Shown here one piece after another: positions 52,054-61,380 of a DNA stretch of 64,000 nt. Source of the DNA: an uncultured Acetatifactor sp. (GTDB lineage Bacteria > Bacillota > Clostridia > Lachnospirales > Lachnospiraceae); contig CAJUAH010000023.1 of the NCBI GenBank assembly GCA_910584375.1, forward strand, positions 4,550 through 68,549. The letters run 5' to 3'. The position numbers and the translations under genes were made by a program. The notes under the pieces were generated by a model. The model worked only from the letters and a program-made list of their open reading frames with translations, had not been told where the DNA came from and did not search any database. Every line of letters starts with the position of its first letter. The first letter of the stretch is position 1.

Positions 52054-54432
52054 TTATTTAAATGTGACGATCGTCACGCCCGCGTCTCCCTCGCCGTATT
52101 CTCCCAGACGGAATTCTTTCACGTATTTCAGACGCTTTAAATGGCTGTGAACGGCGTTTCGCAGAGCGCCGGTGCCTTTGCCGTGTACCACCCGCACAGA
52201 GGACAGGTGAGCGATATAGGCGTCGTCCAGATATTTATCCAATACGGATATGGCCTCGTCCACCGTCTTGCCAAGAAGATTGATCTCCGTGGATACGGAC
52301 AGGGATTTGCTCATCTTGATCCTGCCTGCGCCGGTACGCTGCAAAGCGGGCGCGGTGACAGCGACTTCGTCTGTCAGGGCCAGATCCTTTACATTGACCT
52401 GGGTACGCATAATGCCACACTGTACGAAGAGATTGCCTCTGTTGTCAGGCAGGGTGCTGACGGTACCGGTAAGTCCCATGGACAGTACCTTTACGCCGTC
52501 TCCCTTTTTTAATTTGGCGGGATCCAATATCTTTTTTTTGTTCTCCGCGGGTTCCGCTTTTAAAGCCAGTTTTTGGTTTTTCTCACTGATTCGGTCCCGC
52601 ACTTTCTGGCGCTTTTTCTCCAGATCCCGGATATCCGCCCCCGGACCCAGATTGTTGAAGTCCCGGATGGTCTCGTCTGCCACATCCTTGGCCTCCTGCA
52701 GGATCTCCCGGGCTTTTTCGTTAGCCTCCCTGAGGATCTTATCTCTGGCGCTGTCCAGCTTTTCATTTTTTGCCTGTAACTGTTCCTGGAGAGTTTTAAT
52801 ACGGGCCTTGTAGGAGGCGATTTCCTGTCGCTCCTTTTCAATGGTGATCCTGCTCTTTTCCAGATCGGATATCACATCCTCAAAGCTTTCGTCCTCCTTG
52901 CTGATCTGCTCTCTGGCGGCGGCAATGATATCATCCGGCAGCCCCAGCTTGGAAGAGATGGCAAAGGCATTGCTCTTGCCCGGTATGCCGATCAGCAGCC
53001 GATAGGTGGGCTGCAGGGTCTCCACACTGAACTCGCAGCAGGCATTTTCCACAAAATCCGTGGAGAGGGCATATATCTTTAATTCGCTGTAATGCGTGGT
53101 AGCCATGGTGCGGATACCCCGGTCGTGGAGATAGTTCAGGATAGCGATGGCCAGGGCGGCTCCCTCCGTGGGGTCTGTCCCCGCGCCCAGCTCGTCGAAC
53201 AGACACAGGGAATTTTCATCCGCGTGTTTCAGGATCCGCACGATGCTGGTCATATGGGAAGAAAAGGTGCTCAGGCTCTGCTCGATGCTCTGTTCGTCCC
53301 CGATATCCGCATATACCCTGGTGAAAACGGACAACTCGGACCGATCCAGCGCCGGAATATGAAGCCCCGCCTGCCCCATCAGCGTAAACAGTCCCACGGT
53401 TTTGAGAGAGACGGTTTTGCCCCCGGTGTTGGGCCCGGTGACGATCAGCAGATCGAAATCCCGGCCCAGATGGATATCGATGGGTACCACTTTGTCTTTG
53501 GGCAGCAGGGGGTGACGTCCCTTGCGCAGACAAATATAGTGTTCGTTGTTAAAGACCGGGCGGGTGGCGTTTTGCTCCAGGGCCAGTTTGGCCTTGGCAA
53601 ATACAAAATCCAGATGGGTCATCAGCCTCTGATTGTCCGCCAGCTCTTCCACATGCTCCGCCGCCTGGCCGCTGAGATCCGCCAGAACTTTTTCTATCTC
53701 TGTCTTTTCCTGTATCTCCAGTTCCCGCAACTGATTGTTCAGTTCCACCACGGCGGCAGGCTCTATAAAAAATGTGGAGCCGGAGGAGGACTGGTCGTGT
53801 ACCATGCCGTGTACCTGGCCCTTGTATTCCGATTTGACGGGAATACAGTAGCGATTGTCCCGCATGGTGATCACGGCATCCTGCAGATAGGTGCGGTAAG
53901 AGCCGGTGATCATGGAATTTAACTGATTATGCACTTTTTCATTGGTCAGCAGCATGGAGCGGCGCACATGTTTCAGCCCGGGGCTGGCGTCGTCCGCCAT
54001 CTCGTCCTCGGACAGGATGCAGCGGCTTATTTCGCCGGAGAGCTGGGTCAGAGGGGTCAGCCGTTCAAAGTAAGGGTCCAGGCTGTCCTCAGGAGTATCT
54101 TCCCTGTCTCTGCGCCCGTAAGTCTTGATCCGGTTTACATTGTCCAGGAGCCGGGCAATCCTGAGAAGTTCCGGCATGGACAGGGTGCTGCCGATCTCCA
54201 GGGATTTCAGGGCAAATCCGATCTCCTGGTTGCTGCCAAAAGAAGTGCTGCCCAGCTTAAAAATTCGGTTCAGGGCGTCCTGTGTCTCTGTCTGGGCGGT
54301 GTTGATCTCTGCAAGATCCGTCATGGGATGCAGTTCCTGACAGCATTTTTTGCCTGGGGCGGAATCCGCCTTTTCTGACAACATATCGATGATTTTGTCG
54401 TATTCTAATATTTTCAGTCCTTTTTCGTTCAT
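52054..54432 (-). CDS. mutS2: Endonuclease MutS2
   Basis: 792 aa. It lacks the mismatch-recognition domain of MutS. The core and clamp precede the ABC ATPase with Walker A VTGPNTGGKTVSLKT (~335) and Walker B LCLFDELGAGTDPTEGAAL. A coiled coil follows (~520-600), and the C-terminal Smr nuclease domain has INLLGKTVDEAISVLDKYL and VRVVHGKGTGALR. In relatives it acts on stalled ribosomes or suppresses recombination. It is transcribed leftward, divergent from the HtrA-like gene. Confidence 0.96.
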   Translation of the reverse strand: MNEKGLKILEYDKIIDMLSEKADSAPGKKCCQELHPMTDLAEINTAQTETQDALNRIFKLGSTSFGSNQEIGFALKSLEIGSTLSMPELLRIARLLDNVNRIKTYGRRDREDTPEDSLDPYFERLTPLTQLSGEISRCILSEDEMADDASPGLKHVRRSMLLTNEKVHNQLNSMITGSYRTYLQDAVITMRDNRYCIPVKSEYKGQVHGMVHDQSSSGSTFFIEPAAVVELNNQLRELEIQEKTEIEKVLADLSGQAAEHVEELADNQRLMTHLDFVFAKAKLALEQNATRPVFNNEHYICLRKGRHPLLPKDKVVPIDIHLGRDFDLLIVTGPNTGGKTVSLKTVGLFTLMGQAGLHIPALDRSELSVFTRVYADIGDEQSIEQSLSTFSSHMTSIVRILKHADENSLCLFDELGAGTDPTEGAALAIAILNYLHDRGIRTMATTHYSELKIYALSTDFVENACCEFSVETLQPTYRLLIGIPGKSNAFAISSKLGLPDDIIAAAREQISKEDESFEDVISDLEKSRITIEKERQEIASYKARIKTLQEQLQAKNEKLDSARDKILREANEKAREILQEAKDVADETIRDFNNLGPGADIRDLEKKRQKVRDRISEKNQKLALKAEPAENKKKILDPAKLKKGDGVKVLSMGLTGTVSTLPDNRGNLFVQCGIMRTQVNVKDLALTDEVAVTAPALQRTGAGRIKMSKSLSVSTEINLLGKTVDEAISVLDKYLDDAYIAHLSSVRVVHGKGTGALRNAVHSHLKRLKYVKEFRLGEYGEGDAGVTIVTFK

Positions 54433-54541
54433 GGCTTTCCGTTCCTTAATATATTGATTGATACTGGCATTCTGCGTGGGGCTGCGGTTATTTTTCCTAA
54501 GTATAGCACAATTCCGGCGGATAAGATACCCCCGGTTTTAC

Positions 54542-54570
54542 TTTACATTTAAAAAAGGATATTATATACT
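54542..54570 (+). promoter_or_regulatory. Promoter of the HtrA-like/yhaM/rlmD genes
   Basis: -35 TTTACA (54542-54547), spacer 17 bp, -10 TATACT (54565-54570), 50 bp before the start codon. Confidence 0.6.
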
Positions 54571-54619
54571 GTGTTGGGAAGGGACGTCTTATGAATAAAG
54601 AAGAGACAGGAGTTTTGAG

Positions 54620-55972
54620 ATGCCGAACCGTCAGGAGCCAGATCAGGACAATTTTATGATAGAAAAGATCAAGCAGAGGCCGATCAACAAGCGCAGGCTG
54701 ATACGCCGGACGGTGATTACAGCTTCCATGGCGGTAATTTTTGGCTTGATCGCCTGTTTTACTTTTCTGATTCTTGAGCCGGTAATCAGCAACCGCCTGT
54801 ATCCTGAGGAGGAACCGGAGGCTATTATTTTTCCCGAGGAACCGGAGGAAATGCTACCGGAGGAAATGCTGGAGGAGTATATACAGCCCAGCCCCAGCCC
54901 CACGCCCAGCCCCCGGCCGGAGGAACAGACTGAGTCGGAAAAGGCGGAGCTGGACGAACAGCAGATCCAGGAGATCTTAAGCCGCGTAACGCTGGATATG
55001 GGGGATTATCGGCAGTTATACACCGTTTTGTCAGATTATGTGAAACAGTTGGAACAGTATATGGTGGTAGTCACAGGAACAAAATCCGATACGGATTGGT
55101 TTGCCAATGTATACGAGAGCAAGAATGAAACTTCCGGCATAGTCATCGGCAATAACGGCAAGGAACTGCTGATTCTGACAGACTATAACTCGGTAAAACG
55201 GGCGGATCATCTGACAGTGACGTTTTCGGGGGGCACACAGGCGGACGCTTTGATGATGCAATGCTATCAGGACGGCAATCTGGCCGTGCTGTGCGTCAGC
55301 CTGAATGTGTTGAGCCAGGATATGCAGGCGGAGGATATGCATATCGCCCCTCTGGGTTCTTCCATGCAGAGAAATCTGGTGGGAAGTCCCGTGATCGCCA
55401 TGGGCAATCCCATGGGCAGCAGCGGTTCTGTAGGGTACGGGATCATAACCGCCGTCGGCGGGCAGGTGCCGTTGGCGGACAGGAACTTCCAGCTGTTGAT
55501 TACAGATATATATGGCAGCCAGTCGGCGGGCGGAGTCCTGTTCAATACCAGCGGACAGGTGGTGGGTTTCATTATTCCCGGGAAGGCCGGCAGTGATATG
55601 CGCAATATCATCAGCGCCTACGGTATCAGCGATCTGAAACAGATGATCAGCAGGCTTACCAAGGGAGACAGGATCCCCTATCTGGGAATTATCGGGGGAG
55701 ATGTGCCCAGGGAGGCCAACGAGCAGTCCCAGGTACCCTTTGGCGCATATGTGCGGGAAGTGGAAATGGATTCCCCGGCTATGTTGGCAGGAGTGCAGAG
55801 CGGAGATGTGATCGTCGGAGTGGACGGACAGAGCGTGGCAAAAATGAGCGATTACGCGAGTTATCTGCTCAAACTCAACCCGGAGGATACAGTGACCGTG
55901 CGGATCATGCGGCAGTCCCAGGGAGAGTATAAGGAAATAACTTTTGAGATTACAGTGGGCGACGCCAACTAG
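54620..55972 (+). CDS. Membrane-anchored HtrA-like protein, probably catalytically dead
   Basis: 450 aa. A cytoplasmic N-terminus is followed by one transmembrane helix (VITASMAVIFGLIACFTFLI, ~35-54) and an acidic Pro-rich linker with SPSPTPSPRPEE. A trypsin-fold domain of the S1C type follows (~150-340), then a C-terminal PDZ domain (VREVEMDSPAMLAGVQSGDV). The triad positions appear changed: the usual His region reads LTDYNSVK (Asn), the Asp region DGNLAVLCV (Asn for Asp) and the Ser region GSQSAGGVLF (Ala before GG). It may be a regulatory or chaperone-like pseudoprotease. AGGAG precedes the ATG. Confidence 0.8.
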   Translation: MPNRQEPDQDNFMIEKIKQRPINKRRLIRRTVITASMAVIFGLIACFTFLILEPVISNRLYPEEEPEAIIFPEEPEEMLPEEMLEEYIQPSPSPTPSPRPEEQTESEKAELDEQQIQEILSRVTLDMGDYRQLYTVLSDYVKQLEQYMVVVTGTKSDTDWFANVYESKNETSGIVIGNNGKELLILTDYNSVKRADHLTVTFSGGTQADALMMQCYQDGNLAVLCVSLNVLSQDMQAEDMHIAPLGSSMQRNLVGSPVIAMGNPMGSSGSVGYGIITAVGGQVPLADRNFQLLITDIYGSQSAGGVLFNTSGQVVGFIIPGKAGSDMRNIISAYGISDLKQMISRLTKGDRIPYLGIIGGDVPREANEQSQVPFGAYVREVEMDSPAMLAGVQSGDVIVGVDGQSVAKMSDYASYLLKLNPEDTVTVRIMRQSQGEYKEITFEITVGDAN

Positions 55973-55989
55973 ATAGAAGGAGACAGAGA

Positions 55990-56937
55990 ATGAAATTTAT
56001 CAAAGAGTACAGAGACGGCGAAAAAATGTTTGATATTTACCTGTGCAAGCATAAGCAGCCCATGGTCACGAAAAACGGAAAACCTTATGAGAGCGTAATT
56101 TTGCAGGATAAGACCGGCACGCTGGACGCTAAAGTGTGGGAGCCCAACAATCCCGGGATCGGAGATTACGATTCGCTGGATTACATAGAAGTGTATGGGG
56201 ATATCACCAGCTTTCAGGGGGTGTTGCAGGTCAATGTAAAACGGATCCGCAAATGTCGGGAGGGGGAATATCAGCCTGCGGATTATCTGCCCATGAGCAG
56301 CAAGGATATCGGGGAGATGTACGGGGAGCTGACGGAACTGATCGCCAGTATCCGCAACAAGTATCTGAAAAAATTGCTGGAAAGCTTTTTTGTGGAGGAC
56401 GAGGACTTTAAGAAGGCGTTCTGCAATTCCTCTGCCGCCAAGACCGTGCATCACGGCTTTGTGGGAGGTCTGCTGGAACATACTCTGAGCGTGACAAAAC
56501 TCTGCGACTACTATTGTAACGCATATCCCATCCTGAAACGGGATCTGCTGCTGACGGCGGCCATGTGCCATGATATCGGCAAGGTCCGGGAGATCTCTCC
56601 TTTCCCGGAAAACGACTATACCGACGACGGACAACTGCTGGGCCATATTGTCATGGGTTCCCAGATGATCGGGGAGAGAGCCGCCGGGATCTCCGGATTT
56701 CCCCATGAGCTTTTGACACAGGTGCAGCACTGTGTATTGGCACACCATGGAAAATATGAGTTTGGCTCTCCCAAGATTCCCGCTGTCATCGAAGCTCTGG
56801 CCCTGAATTACGCGGACGACACGGACGCTAAGATGGAAACCTTTAAGGAGATATTGGACAATGGCCGGGATACGGGTTGGATAGGGTATAACCGATTGTT
56901 TGATTCCAATCTGAAGGTCAGCAAGATTGATTTTTAG
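55990..56937 (+). CDS. yhaM: 3'-5' exoribonuclease YhaM family
   Basis: 315 aa, normal length. The N-terminal OB-fold domain (TKNGKPYESVILQDKTGTLD) is followed by an HD phosphohydrolase domain with HHGFVGGLLEHTLSV (~150) and AAMCHDIGKVREI (~195), and VLAHHGKYEFGSP. It degrades single-stranded RNA or DNA from the 3' end with divalent metal ions. It starts 17 bp after the HtrA-like gene and ends 49 bp before rlmD, probably one operon. Confidence 0.92.
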   Translation: MKFIKEYRDGEKMFDIYLCKHKQPMVTKNGKPYESVILQDKTGTLDAKVWEPNNPGIGDYDSLDYIEVYGDITSFQGVLQVNVKRIRKCREGEYQPADYLPMSSKDIGEMYGELTELIASIRNKYLKKLLESFFVEDEDFKKAFCNSSAAKTVHHGFVGGLLEHTLSVTKLCDYYCNAYPILKRDLLLTAAMCHDIGKVREISPFPENDYTDDGQLLGHIVMGSQMIGERAAGISGFPHELLTQVQHCVLAHHGKYEFGSPKIPAVIEALALNYADDTDAKMETFKEILDNGRDTGWIGYNRLFDSNLKVSKIDF

Positions 56938-56986
56938 TTTGGAGCCATACCGCAGGCAAGGTCGGCGGTATGCGGAAAGGGGAAAT

Positions 56987-58471
56987 ATGAATCGGATCTA
57001 CCGCAAAAATGACCTGACCACAGTGACTGTAGAAGATATGGGCGCCGACGGAGAGGGGATCGGAAAAGCAGACGGTTTCACCCTCTTTGTCAAGGATGCC
57101 GTGGTGGGGGATGTGGCGCAGGTTCGCATCACCAAAGTAAAAAAGCAATATGCCTATGCCCGTCTGGAGAAACTGTTGACAGTTTCTCCTTTTCGCACTG
57201 AGCCAAAATGTCCCTGGCACAGACAGTGCGGCGGTTGTCAGATCCAGGCGCTGGAGTATACAAAGCAGTTGGAATACAAACAGAATAAGGTGAGAAACCA
57301 TCTTATACGGCTCGGGGGCTTTGCGCCGGAGCTGGTAGACAGGGTTATGGAGTCCATTGTGGGCATGGAGGATCCCTACAGGTATCGGAACAAGGCGCAG
57401 TATCCGGTGGGCACAGACCGGGACGGCCGGATTGTGACGGGCTTTTACGCGGGCCGCACCCATACCGTCATACCCAGCACGGAGTGCTGTCTGGGAGCAG
57501 CGGAGAATAAAGAGATACTGGAGACCGTGACTGCTCATATGGAGAGATACCGGATCCCGGCCTATGATGAGGAGACGGGAAGGGGACAGGTACGTCATAT
57601 TTTGATCCGAAAAGGTTTTTACACGGGAGAGATCATGGTGTGTCTGGTAATCAACGGTAAATATGGAGAGAGAGAATATATCTGCCATCAGGCGCAGTTG
57701 CTGGAAAAACTGGCTTTGATTAAAGGCATGACATCTGTGTCAGTAAGTATCAATACCGAGAAGACCAATGTAATTATGGGAAAGGAGATCCATACTCTCT
57801 GGGGCAGTCCTGTGATTAGTGACGTGATCCATGTGCGGGATATGAGGCAGACAGGATATCCCTGCACAGGGCAGCAGCTCACTTTTGCAATTTCCCCTTT
57901 GTCCTTCTATCAGGTCAATCCCGTGCAGACTGAAAAACTCTACAGTCTGGCGCTGGAGTACGCGGGCCTCACCGGGCGGGAGACCGTATGGGACCTGTAC
58001 TGCGGCATAGGGACGATCTCTTTGTTTCTGGCATCCGGCGCCGGGCAGGTCTGCGGCGTGGAGGTCATACCCCAGGCCATAGAGGACGCCATAGAGAACG
58101 CCCGGCGCAACGGCATCCAAAACGCCCGGTTCTATGTGGGAAAAGCGGAGGAGGTATTACCTGCTTTTTATGAAAGAGGGAAGGATGGGATGGCGGCTCC
58201 CGGTGAGAACGGGTCGGAAGACCTGCGCCATCCTGACGTGATCGTGGTAGACCCGCCCCGAAAGGGCTGCGACGGCGTCTGTCTGGATACCATGCTGCGA
58301 ATGCGGCCGGAGCGCATCGTCTATGTCAGCTGCGACAGCGCTACCCTGGCCCGGGATCTGCGGATCCTCTGTGACGGGGGGTATGAGATAAAGAGAGTGC
58401 GGGCTGTGGATCAGTTTGCCCATACGGTGCATGTTGAGACGGTGTGCCTGCTGGCGAGAAAAGCCCAATAA
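56987..58471 (+). CDS. rlmD: 23S rRNA (uracil1939-C5)-methyltransferase
   Basis: 494 aa from the ATG at 56987, which follows GGAAAGGGG. The N-terminal TRAM domain (TVTVEDMGADGEGIGKADGF) precedes the iron-sulfur Cys set CPWHRQCGGC plus a Cys in PSTECCLG. The methyltransferase domain has WDLYCGIGTISLFLA, VDPPRKGCDG and the catalytic Cys in VSCDSATLARD. The C-terminus ends HVETVCLLARKAQ. The rlmD (rumA) 3' end is a known insertion site for integrative elements, and a diverged copy of it lies at 59762. Confidence 0.93.
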   Translation: MNRIYRKNDLTTVTVEDMGADGEGIGKADGFTLFVKDAVVGDVAQVRITKVKKQYAYARLEKLLTVSPFRTEPKCPWHRQCGGCQIQALEYTKQLEYKQNKVRNHLIRLGGFAPELVDRVMESIVGMEDPYRYRNKAQYPVGTDRDGRIVTGFYAGRTHTVIPSTECCLGAAENKEILETVTAHMERYRIPAYDEETGRGQVRHILIRKGFYTGEIMVCLVINGKYGEREYICHQAQLLEKLALIKGMTSVSVSINTEKTNVIMGKEIHTLWGSPVISDVIHVRDMRQTGYPCTGQQLTFAISPLSFYQVNPVQTEKLYSLALEYAGLTGRETVWDLYCGIGTISLFLASGAGQVCGVEVIPQAIEDAIENARRNGIQNARFYVGKAEEVLPAFYERGKDGMAAPGENGSEDLRHPDVIVVDPPRKGCDGVCLDTMLRMRPERIVYVSCDSATLARDLRILCDGGYEIKRVRAVDQFAHTVHVETVCLLARKAQ

Positions 58472-58518
58472 ATCAAAGGTTTCTGCGATTTTGGGAATAA
58501 AATAGATGTGTGTTTCTG
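58433..58518 (+). repeat. rlmD 3'-end repeat, copy 1
   Basis: The last ~38 bp of rlmD and the following ~48 bp resemble 59762-59848. Both encode (V/I)ETVCLL(A/S)RK followed by a stop, then share TTTCTGCG and (A/G)TG(T/G)GTGTTT-like stretches. Identity is partial, perhaps 70-75% by eye. Confidence 0.65.
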
Positions 58519-58641
58519 TTTCCGTAGAGTGATGATATAACCGGATGTTTACCCCAGGGGATAGGCTTTGGGGAACGGGAAATATACATTTTGGCGAAAG
58601 GATATTTTTTAGCAAAAGTGAAGACGTTAGGAGGAGAGCAA

Positions 58642-59664
58642 ATGGAAAACAACGGAACATGTTTTGTGTGTGGAGCTAAAGCATATATGCAACATTCTAT
58701 GGACCCGGTCAAATATTTTTATTCATGTCCGATTTGTGGCAGATATGAGTATTATGTGCAATTTGCAGAATTAACAGAGTTCAATTTGAATCACTTGAGT
58801 TCATACCTGCTGTACAATGGATTTAAGGAAAGCATGAAAGAATACAGATATTTTACTACTATGAGTAAAGAGCGCTGTGATGAGTACAAGAAAAATTTTG
58901 AACATGGAGATGTTACACACGGGCATCCAGTCAGATTGGAAAATGAAAACGTAGAAAACTGGTATCCAAAAACCTTTGCTGAAAAAGTGGATAATATTTT
59001 ACTTCACTTGAATTCTCGTATTAGGCACATGGGTGAATATGTTAAACTACCAAAAGAGGAAATGATCAGTTGTCTTTTTGTTGATAGATACGATTATAAA
59101 GATGGTAATCATAAAAAGAGGACTGATGATGCAATACAGGCACAGATGAATTATATGATAAAGTTTTTAGTTGATAGGAATTACATCTTATCACCACAGT
59201 CATGGAATGGTGGAGAAAATGATCGACCTATCACACTATCACCAGAAGGTTATGCCAGAGTAGATGCTATTCAGAAGAATACTGCAAATGGTAAAAATGT
59301 TTTAGTTGCCATGAAATTTGGAGATGATACAAAAAAACTCAGAGAAATGATACGCCAAGGTATAATGTCAGCTGGCTATGTAGCAATTTTTATTGATGAA
59401 GTAGAACATAATGATTTTATAACTCCAGAGTTATTAAAATACATAAGAGATAGTAAATTTGTTGTGGTAGATTTGTCGCATCAAAATAATGGAGCGTACT
59501 TTGAAGAAGGATATGCGATGGGCTTAGGAAAGCCAGTGATCCAATTATGTAAAAAGGATGTGCGGCTACATTTTGACATAGCACAAAAGAATACAATCAT
59601 TTGGGAAACAGAGGAAGAAATTCCGGAAAGATTAAAAAATCGAATAATAGCAACTATTGATTAG
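58642..59664 (+). CDS. Zinc-ribbon plus nucleoside 2-deoxyribosyltransferase-like protein
   Basis: 340 aa from the ATG at 58642, which follows AGGAGGAG. An N-terminal zinc ribbon (Cys7, Cys10, Cys29, Cys32) is followed by a helical middle region (~60-215). The C-terminal Rossmann-like domain contains NVLVAMKFGDD, VVVDLSHQNNG (Asp277), YFEEGYAMGLGKPVIQLC (Glu288/Glu289) and RLHFDIAQKNT. The Asp and the Glu-x-Gly-x-Ala-x-Gly pattern match the nucleoside deoxyribosyltransferase fold, also shared by nucleotide-degrading or NAD-related effectors in defence systems. The flanks suggest an acquired island gene. Confidence 0.7.
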   Translation: MENNGTCFVCGAKAYMQHSMDPVKYFYSCPICGRYEYYVQFAELTEFNLNHLSSYLLYNGFKESMKEYRYFTTMSKERCDEYKKNFEHGDVTHGHPVRLENENVENWYPKTFAEKVDNILLHLNSRIRHMGEYVKLPKEEMISCLFVDRYDYKDGNHKKRTDDAIQAQMNYMIKFLVDRNYILSPQSWNGGENDRPITLSPEGYARVDAIQKNTANGKNVLVAMKFGDDTKKLREMIRQGIMSAGYVAIFIDEVEHNDFITPELLKYIRDSKFVVVDLSHQNNGAYFEEGYAMGLGKPVIQLCKKDVRLHFDIAQKNTIIWETEEEIPERLKNRIIATID

Positions 59665-59761
59665 GATGGGTAGTTATTTTACGGGGGTAAATCTTATACC
59701 CCACTTTGAAAATATATTGCATACTTTTGCTATGCAGTATAAAATCAAAGTTCAGGGGAAT

Positions 59762-59848
59762 ATTGAAACCGTTTGTCTGCTTTCGAGGAAACCTTGATTT
59801 TCTGCGGTTTGTTGGATAATAAAGAAAGATAATGGACGTGTGTTTTCT
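59762..59848 (+). repeat. rlmD 3'-end repeat, copy 2 (diverged remnant)
   Basis: In frame with rlmD the DNA reads NIETVCLLSRKP then stop, followed by non-coding sequence like that after rlmD. It is not part of a gene: the upstream bases do not encode an RlmD body. It looks like the displaced 3' end left after insertion of foreign DNA carrying its own rlmD end. Confidence 0.65.
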
Positions 59849-59912
59849 GGTCTTTTGAATGAACTATTTGAATATTGTAACAGTGGGGTGGTTTGAAACC
59901 TTGCTGAATAAT

Positions 59913-59977
59913 AGGCTTTTGCTAAAAGGTATCACTTTTGCGAAAATGTATGATACCTTTTAGCAAAAGCCTTTTTA
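59913..59977 (+). terminator. Long perfect hairpin terminator
   Basis: A perfect 22-bp inverted repeat (59913-59934 with 59951-59972) around a 16-nt loop, followed by TTTTTAT. The stem AGGCTTTTGCTAAAAGGTAT is unusually long and could end transcription from both directions. Confidence 0.8.
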
Positions 59978-59989
59978 TATAAAGATAAC

Positions 59990-60018
59990 TTGACTTACAA
60001 ATCTTATGGGTGTAATAT
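59990..60018 (+). promoter_or_regulatory. Promoter of the three-paralog operon
   Basis: -35 TTGACT (59990-59995), spacer 17 bp, -10 TAATAT (60013-60018), about 125 bp before the first start codon. Confidence 0.6.
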
Positions 60019-60144
60019 TTAAGAGAGTATATTGTATTGCGGGAGAAAATTTTTTTACTCAAAAATCTTACAAATGTAATAATTAAAGTGCTGTACATTG
60101 AAAATCAGGATATTACCATATTAGAAAAAAGAATGGAGGTCTAT

Positions 60145-61380
60145 ATGAAAGAAAAAAGGAGAGGCATGGGAATGAGACTATGCATGATACAAATACTTCT
60201 GAGTTGTACCATTTCGGGGTGCAGTGATACGCCCCCGGAAGAAATACAGGTTGATGATCCCTTCATTGAGATTCAGGAGGCAACAGAAAATTCTCAGGAG
60301 AATGCGGAAGAAATTATAGAAATCTGCGTGGATCTTTATAAAGAAGCAGCAGAAGAAAACAAGATAGCTGATTTGGAAATGATTCGAAGCATTGTTAATC
60401 GTCTTGGAGAAAATGGATATCCGGCTGTTGACAGCAGAAATCAAATTAACATGACGGAACCAGAGAAGGTAGTGGAATTCTGCGAGAAGGTGGATGCACA
60501 GGAAGAATCAGAAATAACGATTCTTGAAGTCAGTTATTTGGGTGGTTTTGTAAAATACGATTTGCACTCAAAAGACGGAAGTGTGGATGTGGTCAGAAGC
60601 TATTACAAGTATGAAAACGGAGATATGAAAAGAGAGGTAACAGGAAGTTATCAAGCGGAGTATTGGAATTATACAGAAGAAGGCTACCTGATGTTTTCCG
60701 GTGTTTGGTTTCCAGAAGAATTATATGTTCTTACATTGAGTGGAGCAGAGGAGCATACAGCATTACGGGTACAGCCATTGGATGAAACATATAGGGAGTT
60801 GAGTCGGAAATATCTCCGACCAATCAGCTTTGAACGGAATAATATGTTCATTGTGGATTGGAGTGAGGAGGATTTCGGGGATTTGAATTTCTATGATATG
60901 TATGACATTCTCTATCCAAAAGTAAACGGTCAGTATGTTCCTTATGTTGCTGATGACAACTTATCAGTCAGTGCAGTTTATCAGATTCCAAAAGAGGAAT
61001 TTGAAAGTGTTATTATGAAATATTTCAATATTGACAGTGAAACACTGCAATCCAAAACCATCTATGATTCGGAGAATTTAACTTATGAATATAAACCAAG
61101 AGGCTTTGAAGAAGTAGAGTACCCGGAATATCCATATTCAGAGGTAATCGATTTTACAGAAAACAGCGATGGGACAATTACACTTACAGCTAATGTAGTT
61201 TTCCCTCATGCGAGTGATTCCAAGGTATATGCTCACGAGGTTGTGGTCCGTCCGTTAGAGGACGGAGGGGTACAATATGTATCTAATCGAATTATACCAT
61301 CTGAATACAACTACAGAGAAACTTGGCATACACCACGATTGACGTTAGAAGAATGGGAAGAATTGTACGGAGGAGAATAA
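60145..61380 (+). CDS. Lipoprotein paralog 1 (DUF6070-like)
   Basis: 411 aa from the ATG at 60145, which follows GGAGG; the longer frame upstream is AT-rich and unlikely. The signal peptide ends in a lipobox (LLSCTISGC, Cys ~26 lipidated), so the protein is anchored outside the cell membrane. The rest is a mixed alpha/beta sequence with VVEFCEKVDAQEESEITILE and a C-terminal motif EVIDFTENSDGTITLTANVV and VVVRPLEDGG. This resembles the family annotated DUF6070; no enzyme motif is visible. Its stop overlaps the next start by 1 nt. Confidence 0.7.
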   Translation: MKEKRRGMGMRLCMIQILLSCTISGCSDTPPEEIQVDDPFIEIQEATENSQENAEEIIEICVDLYKEAAEENKIADLEMIRSIVNRLGENGYPAVDSRNQINMTEPEKVVEFCEKVDAQEESEITILEVSYLGGFVKYDLHSKDGSVDVVRSYYKYENGDMKREVTGSYQAEYWNYTEEGYLMFSGVWFPEELYVLTLSGAEEHTALRVQPLDETYRELSRKYLRPISFERNNMFIVDWSEEDFGDLNFYDMYDILYPKVNGQYVPYVADDNLSVSAVYQIPKEEFESVIMKYFNIDSETLQSKTIYDSENLTYEYKPRGFEEVEYPEYPYSEVIDFTENSDGTITLTANVVFPHASDSKVYAHEVVVRPLEDGGVQYVSNRIIPSEYNYRETWHTPRLTLEEWEELYGGE

